Source of the DNA: an uncultured Sutterella sp.
Lineage (GTDB): Bacteria; Pseudomonadota; Gammaproteobacteria; Burkholderiales; Burkholderiaceae_F
DNA: 64,000 bases
Assembly (NCBI GenBank): GCA_905194315.1
Contig: CAJJRX010000006.1
Location: 22,630-86,629 of the forward strand
Reading direction: 5' to 3'
In this document: piece after piece, positions 26,996 through 35,658 of the stretch
How positions within the stretch are numbered: the first letter of the stretch is position 1
Layout: the number at the start of each line of letters is the position of its first letter
Program-made: the position numbers and the translations under genes
Notes under the pieces: model-generated
What the model saw: the letters and a program-made list of their open reading frames with translations, nothing else
Database searches by the model: none
Told to the model about the DNA's origin: nothing

Positions 26996-27229
26996 TCAGG
27001 CGGTCTTTTTCGCCGCTTTTTTATGGACTTTAGCTTTGGGGGTCTGATGAGTTTTGGCCTGAACTTTTTTAGCGGCTTTCACTTTGGCCTTCGCTGCGTG
27101 GTGCCTGGCAGCGGCTTTCGCCGAGGAGACCTGAACCTGCGCCACATCATCTGCGGCGCTCATTTCAGCGGCCTGGACAGTGCCCGCCGTGAACACACAG
27201 GCGGCAAGGAGAAGAAACACGTTTTTCAT
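26996..27229 (-). CDS. small exported lysine/alanine/histidine-rich protein, Asr-like
   Basis: A 77-residue protein with a signal peptide (MKNVFLLLAACVF..., cleavage near VQA-AE) and a mature part made mostly of Ala, Lys, His and Val (AKAKVKAAKKVQAKTH). Composition and export resemble the enterobacterial acid-shock protein Asr, an intrinsically disordered periplasmic protein; homology is not shown. The ATG at 27229 is chosen over an in-frame TTG at 27247 because AAGG lies between them at a suitable distance. It is encoded just upstream of the FMN-binding gene in the same direction. Confidence 0.6.
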   Translation of the reverse strand: MKNVFLLLAACVFTAGTVQAAEMSAADDVAQVQVSSAKAAARHHAAKAKVKAAKKVQAKTHQTPKAKVHKKAAKKTA

Positions 27230-27509
27230 GGCAATTGCCTTTTGCAAACGGTGCGGGCGAAGAATTCACACACCCGCACCGGGAGTTCTGTTTTTTATCC
27301 GTCGTCCGACTCCCGTGCCGGACAGTCCGACAGAGCAGGAAAAGGACGGCGGACAGCCACTCCGGACAGATGAAATCTATTGTGGGAGAGGTGTTTTCGA
27401 TATTCAACCTCCAGAGCGGGCACACTATATCAGAGGGCTGCAGGTGATCGCCGTAACGATTTCTAAAAGACGTTTCCGGCTGATGCAAAAGCCACGATTC
27501 AGAAACAAC

Positions 27510-29189
27510 TTACTCCTTCGTGTGGTGTTTCTCCCGGAACTCCTCAAGGCTGAGATGCGGCAGAGAGCTGATAGGCACCCATTCGCCGTTACCGGTTTTA
27601 ACGTTTTGCTGATCCTCGCAGGCGCTGTTGCCGAGCCAGTCGCACGCCGGGGCACGTACTCCCTCGGGAACGATACCCAGCCACTGTGCCAAAAACAGCG
27701 AGAAGTAACGGCCGCTGCGCTCGGCAGTCACATTCTCGCGACGGCTGACTGCCGTGCCGGTCATAATGAGCGGCGGCTCGAACGCATCCGCCACATCATG
27801 GGTGTGTTTGGGCGCCCAGCCGTCACGGGTGTTTTTGATACCGAGGCCATGGTCTGCTGTGTAAATCAGACTCCAGGCACCTTTGCTCTGCGTTCTGACC
27901 AGCTCTTCAATCCGGGCGACCAGACGGTCAGTGCGGCGCAGCGATTCGATGTAGCACGACATCTCTTTGGACTCAAAATACTCCGTGTACTCGCCGCCGG
28001 TGCGGTTGCACGCTGTCGGATGAGACCCCCAGAGATGAACAACGATAAAGCGCTTCTTTCCGTCAGCCTTGAGCCGGGTTTTGAGCGGCTCAATGAGCGC
28101 CTCATCCGAACTCAGAGCCGTCGGATCATCTTCCGTGAAATAGATATAGTCCGCATAGGAGGCCACCATCGAAACCGGAGAATCATCGCCGCCGCGGCGG
28201 TGCTGGTTGGAGATCCAGCCGGTCTCATAACCGGCCATAGAGGCGAGCGTGATGACATTGTTCGCATACTCGGGCGCCTCAACGCCGTGAGGCGCATACA
28301 GTTCCTCCGACAGAGACGGCACCGTTGCAAAGCTTGCCGCGTGGAAGTTTGTCCAGAGCCTGCCCTGAGCGGCGCTCATCCACGGCGTGTTGTTCCAGGG
28401 CGCACCGTAGGCGCCCATAAAGTCGCGGCGCACACTCTCGCCCATCACCAGCACGCATGTGTCGCACATCGCACCGTCACTGCTCATGTGGAATTTCCAG
28501 GACGGCGTGCGGTTGAAGATGGTTTTGGACGGATCCATCGTCTTCGCCGCCTGCCAGGCACGGCTCACATCCTTGTAAAGCACAACCTCGTTAATTCGGA
28601 AGGTGGTCAGACCGAGTGTCCCCTTAATGGTGGAACGGATCACCGAGGCGCCGGTGATGGCGAAAATCAGCACAATTCCGGCCACCACCCAGCGTTTTGT
28701 ACGGTAGGCCTCCCAGCGGCAACGTCTGGAATGCCAGAAAATCAGTCCGGAAAGCACAATCAGTGCCGTATAGAACCGGGGCACTGAATCCGGCAGCAGC
28801 GAGAGATACTCTCCTGCCTCCTGCGGATTGGTGTTGATCAGTGCAGCGATCGCATTGGCGTCCGGCTCCCCGTAGGAGAGCCCCACCACGCCGTAGCCAA
28901 GCGCAAGTATCAGCCAGAGACTCAGATACACGAGCAGGCCGCGGGTATGGAAGAGTCGCAGAACAATCAGCGAAATCCCGAGACCGCAAAGGGCGTCACG
29001 TCCGACATACCAGCTCGGCGCATAGCCGAGCATATATCTCGCGAGCATGAAAAACGCCACGATCAGTATTGGGAAGAGCGTTATCGTCCAAAGTGACTGG
29101 TGTGCAGGGGGGGGGGGGAAAGCGTGTTTTTCTGTACCATGAAATTGATCATCCGAGTCTGTACGCCCGTCGGGCGCCGGAGTAGCCAA
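27510..29189 (-). CDS. phosphoethanolamine transferase-like enzyme (EptA/CptA type), phase-variable start
   Basis: An inner-membrane enzyme of the alkaline-phosphatase superfamily, expected to move phosphoethanolamine onto lipid A, LPS core or another envelope sugar. About five N-terminal hydrophobic segments are followed by a periplasmic catalytic domain with VLVMGESVRRDFMGAYG (first metal site), a probable Thr nucleophile in SFATVPSL, and IYTADHGLG plus KHTHDV (remaining metal ligands). The downstream frame is open to 29189, but its only start there is a TTG inside the glnS terminator hairpin with no ribosome site. The two nearby ATG codons (29152, 29140) are in another frame and join this one only if the 12-base poly-C tract becomes 10 or 13. 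The gene as drawn is therefore probably switched off. The exact acceptor is unknown. Confidence 0.8.
   Translation of the reverse strand: MATPAPDGRTDSDDQFHGTEKHAFPPPPAHQSLWTITLFPILIVAFFMLARYMLGYAPSWYVGRDALCGLGISLIVLRLFHTRGLLVYLSLWLILALGYGVVGLSYGEPDANAIAALINTNPQEAGEYLSLLPDSVPRFYTALIVLSGLIFWHSRRCRWEAYRTKRWVVAGIVLIFAITGASVIRSTIKGTLGLTTFRINEVVLYKDVSRAWQAAKTMDPSKTIFNRTPSWKFHMSSDGAMCDTCVLVMGESVRRDFMGAYGAPWNNTPWMSAAQGRLWTNFHAASFATVPSLSEELYAPHGVEAPEYANNVITLASMAGYETGWISNQHRRGGDDSPVSMVASYADYIYFTEDDPTALSSDEALIEPLKTRLKADGKKRFIVVHLWGSHPTACNRTGGEYTEYFESKEMSCYIESLRRTDRLVARIEELVRTQSKGAWSLIYTADHGLGIKNTRDGWAPKHTHDVADAFEPPLIMTGTAVSRRENVTAERSGRYFSLFLAQWLGIVPEGVRAPACDWLGNSACEDQQNVKTGNGEWVPISSLPHLSLEEFREKHHTKE
29107..29118. 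repeat. poly-G/poly-C homopolymer tract (12 bases) at the start of the transferase gene
   Basis: Twelve consecutive G on the forward strand, read as C in the coding strand just after the presumed ATG. Long G/C homopolymers slip during replication and commonly cause phase variation of envelope genes. Confidence 0.95.
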
Positions 29190-29214
29190 AAGGGTGGCAC
29201 AGGGCCACCCTTTT
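29188..29214 (-). terminator. terminator-like hairpin after glnS
   Basis: AAAAGGGTGGC pairs with GCCACCCTTTT around a 5-base loop. On the reverse (glnS) strand the T-run is only four bases, so termination may be partial and allow read-through into the transferase gene. Confidence 0.65.
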
Positions 29215-29281
29215 TTGATTTATCGTCTCTTTTTCTCTGTGCCGGAAGGGGTTCAGTCCGATCCGCCACTGATTGGAAAAA

Positions 29282-31351
29282 TTACTTTCCCCAGCTGTCA
29301 CGCAGACCGACAGCGAGGTTGAACACAGGTTTTTCCTTCGTGTGATCTTCGCGATCAGCAACAAAGTAGCCGTTACGTTCAAACTGGAATTTCGTATCCG
29401 GTTCCGCTTCAGCGGCCGCAGGTTCCACAAACGAGGAAAGCACTTCCTTGGAATTCGGCGTCAGGCGATCCAGGAAATTCCCCTCCCCTTCATCGGGATG
29501 CGGCACGTTGAAGAGACGGTCATAGACACGGATTTCCGCGGGAACAGCCGTTCTGGCATCAAGCCAGTGGATGGTCGCCTTGGTCTTCACGCTCATGCTG
29601 CCGTCCGTACCGGAGCGGGTTTCCGGAAGATACCGGGCGTGAACCGCTGTGATATTGCCGTTCTCATCCTTGTCAACACTGGTGGGCACCACCACATAGC
29701 CGTAGCGCAGACGCACAGGCTTAGCCTCGGAGCCGTCCTGAGGAATGGTCAGACGGCGATAGCCCTTGGGCGGCACTTCAGCGAAGTCTTCGGACTCGAT
29801 CCAGAGTTCGCGGGAGAACGTGATTTCACGCTCACCCATTTCCGGATGCTGAGGATGATTGTTCGCCATCAGTGTTTCGTGCTGACCTTCGGGATAGTTG
29901 TCAATGATGAGTTTGAGCGGACGCATCACCGCCACACGGCGTTCGGCACGCTCTTCAAGATCCTCACGCAGGCACTGTTCGAGCACCGAGTATTCAATCC
30001 AGCCGCCGGCAACACGGGAGACACCGCAGCGTTCAGCAAAGAGCTGCAGGCTTTCCGGCGTAAAGCCGCGACGGCGAAGACCGACGATGGTAGGCATGCG
30101 CGGATCGTCCCAGCCGTCAACGTGATGTTCACGAACGAGCTGGATGAGTTTGCGCTTGCTCACCACCACATAGGTGAGGTTCAGACGGTTGAATTCGTAC
30201 TGATGCGAAAGCAGGAAGAAATTCGGGCGGACAACATCAAGCCCGGCCTGCATCACCGGCGTAAAGTTTTCCGGATACTGAAGGATCAGAGCGAAGAACT
30301 GGGCAACCTTCTCGTCAAAAGCCGTCGGCGCCACACCGTCGAAGGAGGCCAGAATGCTCTTTGCCTTTTCCTCAGGCAGGCTGTTGCCGAGCTTGTTGAG
30401 CGAGTCCATCACGCGGGCGACAAACGCCAGTCCGCGGTCGTCCTCGCCGGAGGCCATCTGACGCAGAATCAGAAGCGCCTCCTCGTACTGCGGCGTGCGC
30501 AGCACAGGGATCACCCGTTCAAGCGCCCAGTCGTAGAACGCGCGCTGATCTTCAAACTCAAGCGTGCAGATCGAGTGCGTGATATTTTCCAGACTGTCTT
30601 CAATCGGATGGGCAAAGGTGTACATCGGATAGATGCACCACTTGTTGCCGGTGGCATGGTGTTCGGCAAAACGGATGCGGTAAATGGCCGGATCACGCAG
30701 GTTGATGTTGGGGCTGGCCATGTCAATCTTGGCACGCAGCACCATGGAGCCTTCGGGATGCTTGCCGTCACGCATTTCATGGAACAGACGCAGGTTCTCC
30801 TCCACAGGACGGTCACGGAAGGGCGAGTTTTTGCCCGGTTCCTTGAGCGTGCCGCGGTTTTCACGCATCTGCTCGGCGCTTTGCTCATCCACATAGGCGT
30901 AACCCGTGCGGATCAGATGTTCCGCAAAGGCGTACATGTAATCGAAATACGAGCTCGCGAAGTACAGGTTGTTCTCGCCTTCATACTTCCAGTCGAAACC
31001 GAGCCAGCGCACACTGTCCTTGATACCGTCAACGTACTCCTGATCTTCCTTTTCAGGATTCGTGTCGTCGAAACGCATATGGCAGGCACCGCCGTAGGCC
31101 CGTGCCAGACCGAAATTGAGACAGATGCTCTTGGCGTGGCCGATGTGCAGATACCCGTTGGGCTCGGGCGGAAAACGCGTACGGATCTTTGCCGTATCAG
31201 GCACCCCCTGCTCCGCCTGTTCACTGTAAGGGGCGGGGTGTCCGCACCAGAGGCGGGGGGAGTTGGCACCGCGGGCCAGATCTTCCTCAATGATATTGCG
31301 GATAAAGTTAGTCGTCTGAGGGGTATCAGGCGTGAGAGCTTCAGAACTCAT
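29282..31351 (-). CDS. glnS: glutamine--tRNA ligase with an internal insertion
   Basis: A class I synthetase that charges tRNA-Gln. Motifs: FPPEPNGYLHIGHAKS at 60-74 (HIGH), GWDDPRMPTIVGLRRRGF at 413-430, and VVSKRKL at 396-402 (KMSKS equivalent). At 689 residues it is about 130 longer than E. coli GlnRS. The extra length is a 20-residue insert before the HIGH motif and a helical insert of about 100 residues (roughly 284-382) where E. coli reads directly from IPVHPRQ to YEF. The frame is open and both flanks are conserved, so this is not a frameshift. The ATG at 31351 (MSSEALTP) is chosen on family length; the frame continues 33 codons upstream. Confidence 0.94.
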   Translation of the reverse strand: MSSEALTPDTPQTTNFIRNIIEEDLARGANSPRLWCGHPAPYSEQAEQGVPDTAKIRTRFPPEPNGYLHIGHAKSICLNFGLARAYGGACHMRFDDTNPEKEDQEYVDGIKDSVRWLGFDWKYEGENNLYFASSYFDYMYAFAEHLIRTGYAYVDEQSAEQMRENRGTLKEPGKNSPFRDRPVEENLRLFHEMRDGKHPEGSMVLRAKIDMASPNINLRDPAIYRIRFAEHHATGNKWCIYPMYTFAHPIEDSLENITHSICTLEFEDQRAFYDWALERVIPVLRTPQYEEALLILRQMASGEDDRGLAFVARVMDSLNKLGNSLPEEKAKSILASFDGVAPTAFDEKVAQFFALILQYPENFTPVMQAGLDVVRPNFFLLSHQYEFNRLNLTYVVVSKRKLIQLVREHHVDGWDDPRMPTIVGLRRRGFTPESLQLFAERCGVSRVAGGWIEYSVLEQCLREDLEERAERRVAVMRPLKLIIDNYPEGQHETLMANNHPQHPEMGEREITFSRELWIESEDFAEVPPKGYRRLTIPQDGSEAKPVRLRYGYVVVPTSVDKDENGNITAVHARYLPETRSGTDGSMSVKTKATIHWLDARTAVPAEIRVYDRLFNVPHPDEGEGNFLDRLTPNSKEVLSSFVEPAAAEAEPDTKFQFERNGYFVADREDHTKEKPVFNLAVGLRDSWGK

Positions 31352-31585
31352 CGGTTTATTCCAAACGCTAAAAATACTTTGAGAGGCAGCGTAAAGAAGT
31401 GCAGCATCACAGGCACTTGCACACAAACGGTCAGGAGACCGCCACCCCACTCATTAGGAAACAAAAAATCTGCTTGCCCTGAAACACTGAAGCGGGCAGA
31501 AGGCGTCAGCACCCTGCCCGCTACTCTTTTCAAGTGCAGGATCTGCCTATTCTAGCAAATTCACTCAACAGACAAGTTTTTGCTG

Positions 31586-32473
31586 TCAGGACTTCTTCTC
31601 TGCAGGACGCGGCAGACGCGTGATCAGGGAAGAGGTATCAAGGCGGCTGCCGCCTCTGGCCTGAACTTCCGCATAGAACTGATCAACCAGTGCAGTGATC
31701 GCCAGAGAGGAACCGTTTCTTTTGGCCTCATCCAGAGCAATACCGAGGTCCTTGCGCATCCAGTCAACGGCAAAACCGAAATCGAACTCATCGGCAATCA
31801 TGGTTTTTGAGCGGTTGGCCATCTGCCAGGATCCGGCGGCGCCGAGACTGAGCGCGGGCATAACCCTGTCCATCGGAAGACCGGCATTCAGACCGAATGC
31901 GATCGCCTCGGAGAGCCCCTGCACCACACCGGCAATGCAGATCTGGTTGACCATCTTCACACGCTGCCCCTGTCCGACGGGACCGAACCGTTCAATCGAG
32001 ACAGAGTAGGCACCGAGGATTGAGCGCGCCTGTTCAAAAACCTCCTCATCAGCGCCGCAGAACACCGTGAGTTTGCCGTTCTGCGCGCCGCTCTGGCCGC
32101 CGGAGACCGGTGCATCCATAAAACGCACACCGGCCGCTTGAGCCGCCTTGCCGAGTTCCTCGGCAAGCAGCGCGGATGTCGTCGTGTGGTCGACCAGCGT
32201 GCTGCCCGGGGACATCCCCGCGAGCGCTCCGTTTTCACCGTAGACCACGCTGCGCACATCGTTGTCGTTACCCACACACATCATTACCCAGCGGGCATCC
32301 CTGACCGCTTCGCGCGGTGTGGCTGCGCACGTCCCGCCGTAAGTGGCCACCCACTCACGGGCTTTGGCGGCGGTTCGGTTATAAACCGTCACATCAAAGC
32401 CCGCCTTAACAAGATGACCCGCCATGGGGTAACCCATGTTACCGAGGCCTAAAAATGCGACTTTAACAGACAT
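31586..32473 (-). CDS. NAD(P)-dependent beta-hydroxyacid dehydrogenase (HIBADH/tartronate semialdehyde reductase family)
   Basis: A 295-residue enzyme with the dinucleotide motif FLGLGNMG (7-14), the substrate loop DAPVSGGQSGAQNG (about 120-133) and the catalytic lysine in KMVNQ (about residue 173). The members oxidise or reduce small beta-hydroxyacids such as 2-hydroxy-3-oxopropionate, 3-hydroxyisobutyrate or gamma-hydroxybutyrate; the exact substrate cannot be told. It starts 11 bases after sbcB, so the two are co-transcribed. Confidence 0.85.
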   Translation of the reverse strand: MSVKVAFLGLGNMGYPMAGHLVKAGFDVTVYNRTAAKAREWVATYGGTCAATPREAVRDARWVMMCVGNDNDVRSVVYGENGALAGMSPGSTLVDHTTTSALLAEELGKAAQAAGVRFMDAPVSGGQSGAQNGKLTVFCGADEEVFEQARSILGAYSVSIERFGPVGQGQRVKMVNQICIAGVVQGLSEAIAFGLNAGLPMDRVMPALSLGAAGSWQMANRSKTMIADEFDFGFAVDWMRKDLGIALDEAKRNGSSLAITALVDQFYAEVQARGGSRLDTSSLITRLPRPAEKKS

Positions 32474-32484
32474 AGCTACCCCCT

Positions 32485-34020
32485 TTATCCAATGTCCTCT
32501 TCCGGACCGTTATCTTCGGCGCCCTGCGCCAGTTCGCACAGGTATTCGCCCCAGTTGTAAAGTTTTTCCGCCAGTTCAATGACGGCTTCATTTTCCTGAC
32601 TTGCTTCAACCACCCGGTCAATCTCCTCCTGGAATTTCGTCATTGAGCGGGGGCTGCCCTGATCATTGAGCAGCTGCTCACGGCAGTGGGCAAGCCACGC
32701 CTCACGGTCCCGGTCACTGAGGCTCTCAGGCCAGTTTCGGGCCCGGTAGCGCAGAAGCAGATCGTTATAGCGGGTGTTTTCAAAAACGATTTCACGCTTT
32801 TCAACCGCACGGGCAAGATAGTCCCCGTCACCTGCCCGCACACGCACAATCCGTTCCTTGTCGGCATTACTCGGGAATCCGATGCTGTAGAGCGCAAGAT
32901 CGATATTGCTCTCGGAGGGAAGCACGGCGTGCTCGGAGAAATAGGTGAGCGGCCCCTGCAGAGTGGCCAGCATGGGAGAGAGTTTTTCAGCATGCTCCAC
33001 GGCCTTCGCCTTATCAATCCCGTATTTTGCAGCCCGCTCATCACTGAGCACCGCAAGCGAGGAGCAGACAAAAGGCGAACCGTTGATCGCCAGACGGTAG
33101 ATCGGCAGCGGACGGATTCCGCCTGCCACAGCCTCTCTCGAGGGGAACAGACGCTGCTGCCACTCTTCAGGGGAGAGCCCTTTGAGTTCTTCCGGGTCGT
33201 GCGAGAGATCCCACACAAAAGCCTCGTTGCCTTTTTGCGCATTCATACCGATCATCAGCACAAGACGGGCAAAGCCACGCTTCTGCCCGTGTCTGGGGTC
33301 AATCCAGAGAACCGGTCCCTTGGCGAGCGCCTCTTTGACCTTGTCCTTGTGCCGGTTTTCCAGTGCCCACTGCCAGAGTCGGGGTTCCTTCTGGGCAATC
33401 AGACGGGCGAGTGCCATGGTGCCCACCACGTCCGAGAGGGCGTCATGCGGCTTCATATGTTCCATGCTGTTGGCACGTGTGAGACACTCAAGCTTGAAGC
33501 AGTACCCTTCCCGGTTTTCCGCGCCGGCAATACCGTAGCTTGCCGCATCCTGCCATGTCGGCCACTTGATTGAATCGCCTCTGAGCGACCAGACGGCACA
33601 GGTAAGCGGGAAGATGTCCCAGCGCGAGCAGTCATTCTTCCACTGATGTGTATAGGGGTCGAGGAAGTTGCGCCAGAAAAGGAAACGGCAAACCTCATCG
33701 TCAAAATGCAGTGTGTTGTAGCCGAGACTGATGGTACCGGGCGTATTGAAGCGCTGCCAGATCTGTCTGGCGAACTCCTCCTCGGACATGCCCTCTGTAT
33801 CGCACTGCTGCGGCGTGATACCTGTGATCAGAATGCTCTGAAATGAAGGGAGATAGTCCTTTGAGGGGCGGTTGTAGAAAACCTCCCCGTCACCGATCGG
33901 ATTGAAATTCAGATCAGTCCGCATCCCGGCAAACTGTGCCGGGCGGTCGAACCGCGGATTCAGGCCAAACGTTTCAAAGTCATACCAGTAAAAAGTCTGT
34001 TCACTATTATTCGATGCCAT
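32485..34020 (-). CDS. sbcB: exodeoxyribonuclease I
   Basis: A 3'-5' single-strand DNA exonuclease acting in recombination and mismatch repair. The 511-residue protein has the DEDD exonuclease motifs: WYDFETFGLNPRFDRPAQFAG at 12-32 in part (Asp14, Glu16), GYNTLHFDDEVCRF, and HDALSDVVGTMALARLI. The SH3-like and C-terminal helical parts typical of ExoI follow. The length is slightly above the E. coli protein (475). It lies between rng (25 bases upstream) and the dehydrogenase gene. Confidence 0.93.
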   Translation of the reverse strand: MASNNSEQTFYWYDFETFGLNPRFDRPAQFAGMRTDLNFNPIGDGEVFYNRPSKDYLPSFQSILITGITPQQCDTEGMSEEEFARQIWQRFNTPGTISLGYNTLHFDDEVCRFLFWRNFLDPYTHQWKNDCSRWDIFPLTCAVWSLRGDSIKWPTWQDAASYGIAGAENREGYCFKLECLTRANSMEHMKPHDALSDVVGTMALARLIAQKEPRLWQWALENRHKDKVKEALAKGPVLWIDPRHGQKRGFARLVLMIGMNAQKGNEAFVWDLSHDPEELKGLSPEEWQQRLFPSREAVAGGIRPLPIYRLAINGSPFVCSSLAVLSDERAAKYGIDKAKAVEHAEKLSPMLATLQGPLTYFSEHAVLPSESNIDLALYSIGFPSNADKERIVRVRAGDGDYLARAVEKREIVFENTRYNDLLLRYRARNWPESLSDRDREAWLAHCREQLLNDQGSPRSMTKFQEEIDRVVEASQENEAVIELAEKLYNWGEYLCELAQGAEDNGPEEDIG

Positions 34021-34045
34021 TTAGGCTCCTCATCCTTAATGTCGT

Positions 34046-35503
34046 TCAGGCCAGAATCACGTCGTACTGTTCCTGCGAATATCCGGTCTCGAGCTCGAGC
34101 AGCACAGGCTTTTCCACGAGTGACTGCAGAATCTCCAGTGCAGGGCTTTCCTCCTCCATGAACATATCGACCACAGAGCGGCTCGCCACGATCCGGAACT
34201 CCTTCGTTTCCTTGTACTGCTTGCTCAGACGGACAATCTCCCGCATGATCGCGTAGCAGACGGTGCGCGCCGTACGGATCTCGCCGCGCCCCTCACACAT
34301 GGGGCAGGGCTCACAGAGCACGTGAGCAAGCGACTCGCGAGTACGTTTACGGGTCATTTCCACCAGACCGAGTTCGGTAAAGTTGCTCACGGTCATCTTG
34401 GTCCGGTCTGTGGAGATTGCACGGCGCAGCTCGTTGAGCACCGCCTCACGGTGCTCGTCGGTCGCCATATCAATGAAGTCGACAATGATGATACCGCCAA
34501 GGTTTCTCAGCCTCAGCTGTCTTGCGATTGTCTGTGCAGCCTCAAGATTCGTTTTGAAAACCGTATCACTGAAGTCACGTTTGCCGACATAGCCGCCGGT
34601 GTTAACGTCAATCGTCGTCATTGCCTCAGTCTGGTCAAACACCAGATAACCGCCGCTCTTGAGATCAACCCGGCGCTGCAGCGCCCGTTCGATCTCATCT
34701 TCGACGCCGTACATGTCAAAGAGCGGAATGTCGTTGTCGTAGAGCTTCAGACGGTTCTTGGCATTGGGGACAAAGCGCTCGGCAAATTCCGTGAGTCTGG
34801 CAAAGTTTTCCGGGTTATCAATTTCCACCGTTGCCGTATTCTGATGGACCATGTCGCGCAGCACCCGTGCATCGAGAAAGAGATCCCGGTACAGAAGCGC
34901 CGGGGCGCTGGTCTTCAGAGAGTGCTCACGGATATTCGTCCACAGACGCCCCAGATAGGCCATGTCGTCAAGAAATTCCTGCTCCGTCGCCCCCTCTTCG
35001 GCACTGGTACGGATAATGTAGCCGCCCTTTTCGGATTCCGGACGCAGCGCCACCATCATGGCACGCAGCGCCTCGCGCTGCTCTTCACTTTCGATACGCT
35101 GCGAAACGCCGATATGGCTGTCGCCCGGCAGATAGACAAGCTTTCTGCCGGCCAGTGAAATCACGGTGGTCAGTCTGGCCCCTTTGGTACCGATGGGATC
35201 CTTGCTCACCTGAACCATGACCGACTGACCTTCCCGGAGAAGGCGTTCAATGGGCAGCACCTCACCGTTTTCCTGATGCGCTTCAGGCATATCGGAGACG
35301 TGAAGGAAGGCTGTGCGTTCGAGCCCGATATCAACAAAGGCACTCTGCATGCCGGGGAGTACGCGCACAATGCGTCCCCAGTAGACATTGCCTACCAGGC
35401 CGCGGGCTTTGACGCGCTCGATGAAAAGATCCTGCAGCACCCCGTCGCTCAGGATGGCGACACGCGTTTCCCGGGGTGTGCAGTTGATAAGAATAGTATC
35501 CAC
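34046..35503 (-). CDS. rng: ribonuclease G
   Basis: An endoribonuclease that matures 16S rRNA and cleaves AU-rich single strands. The 485-residue protein has the S1 domain (GNVYWGRIVRVLPGMQSAFVDIG in part, about 38-60), the catalytic Asp residues in TIDVNTGGYVGKRDF and IIIVDFIDM, and the zinc-link CEPCPMCEGRG. Lacking the long RNase E C-terminal scaffold, it is RNase G. It leads a probable operon with sbcB and the dehydrogenase gene. Confidence 0.95.
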   Translation of the reverse strand: MDTILINCTPRETRVAILSDGVLQDLFIERVKARGLVGNVYWGRIVRVLPGMQSAFVDIGLERTAFLHVSDMPEAHQENGEVLPIERLLREGQSVMVQVSKDPIGTKGARLTTVISLAGRKLVYLPGDSHIGVSQRIESEEQREALRAMMVALRPESEKGGYIIRTSAEEGATEQEFLDDMAYLGRLWTNIREHSLKTSAPALLYRDLFLDARVLRDMVHQNTATVEIDNPENFARLTEFAERFVPNAKNRLKLYDNDIPLFDMYGVEDEIERALQRRVDLKSGGYLVFDQTEAMTTIDVNTGGYVGKRDFSDTVFKTNLEAAQTIARQLRLRNLGGIIIVDFIDMATDEHREAVLNELRRAISTDRTKMTVSNFTELGLVEMTRKRTRESLAHVLCEPCPMCEGRGEIRTARTVCYAIMREIVRLSKQYKETKEFRIVASRSVVDMFMEEESPALEILQSLVEKPVLLELETGYSQEQYDVILA

Positions 35504-35593
35504 GCTGATCCTCAGTGCTTTTTTCTTTGTGGTGAGGAGATTCGAATTTTAGCTATACGAACAATTGTATCGATGTATCGCACCCGCGACCAT

Positions 35594-35637
35594 AAAAACC
35601 CGCTGCGGACTGCCGCAGACAGAGACGCCGCAACGGG
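35594..35637 (-). terminator. rho-independent terminator of the sdaA-DMT operon
   Basis: On the reverse strand CCCGTTGCGG pairs with CCGCAGCGGG (inner hairpin CTGCGG/CCGCAG), followed by five T. Confidence 0.7.
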
Positions 35638-35658
35638 CACAGAACGCAGTCAAAACGC

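Noticed and set aside
27180..28787. A 535-codon open frame on the forward strand opposite the transferase gene
   Set aside because: It is antisense to a well-supported gene, has arginine/histidine-rich composition typical of shadow frames in this codon usage, and no recognisable domain.
31492..31521. Hairpin GCGGGCAG/CTGCCCGC as terminator of the hydroxyacid dehydrogenase gene
   Set aside because: The T-rich tail is on the wrong strand for that gene; function unclear.
29273..31555. A 760-codon forward open frame opposite glnS
   Set aside because: Third-position GC bias in glnS keeps the opposite frame open; the translation has no family features and glnS is certain.
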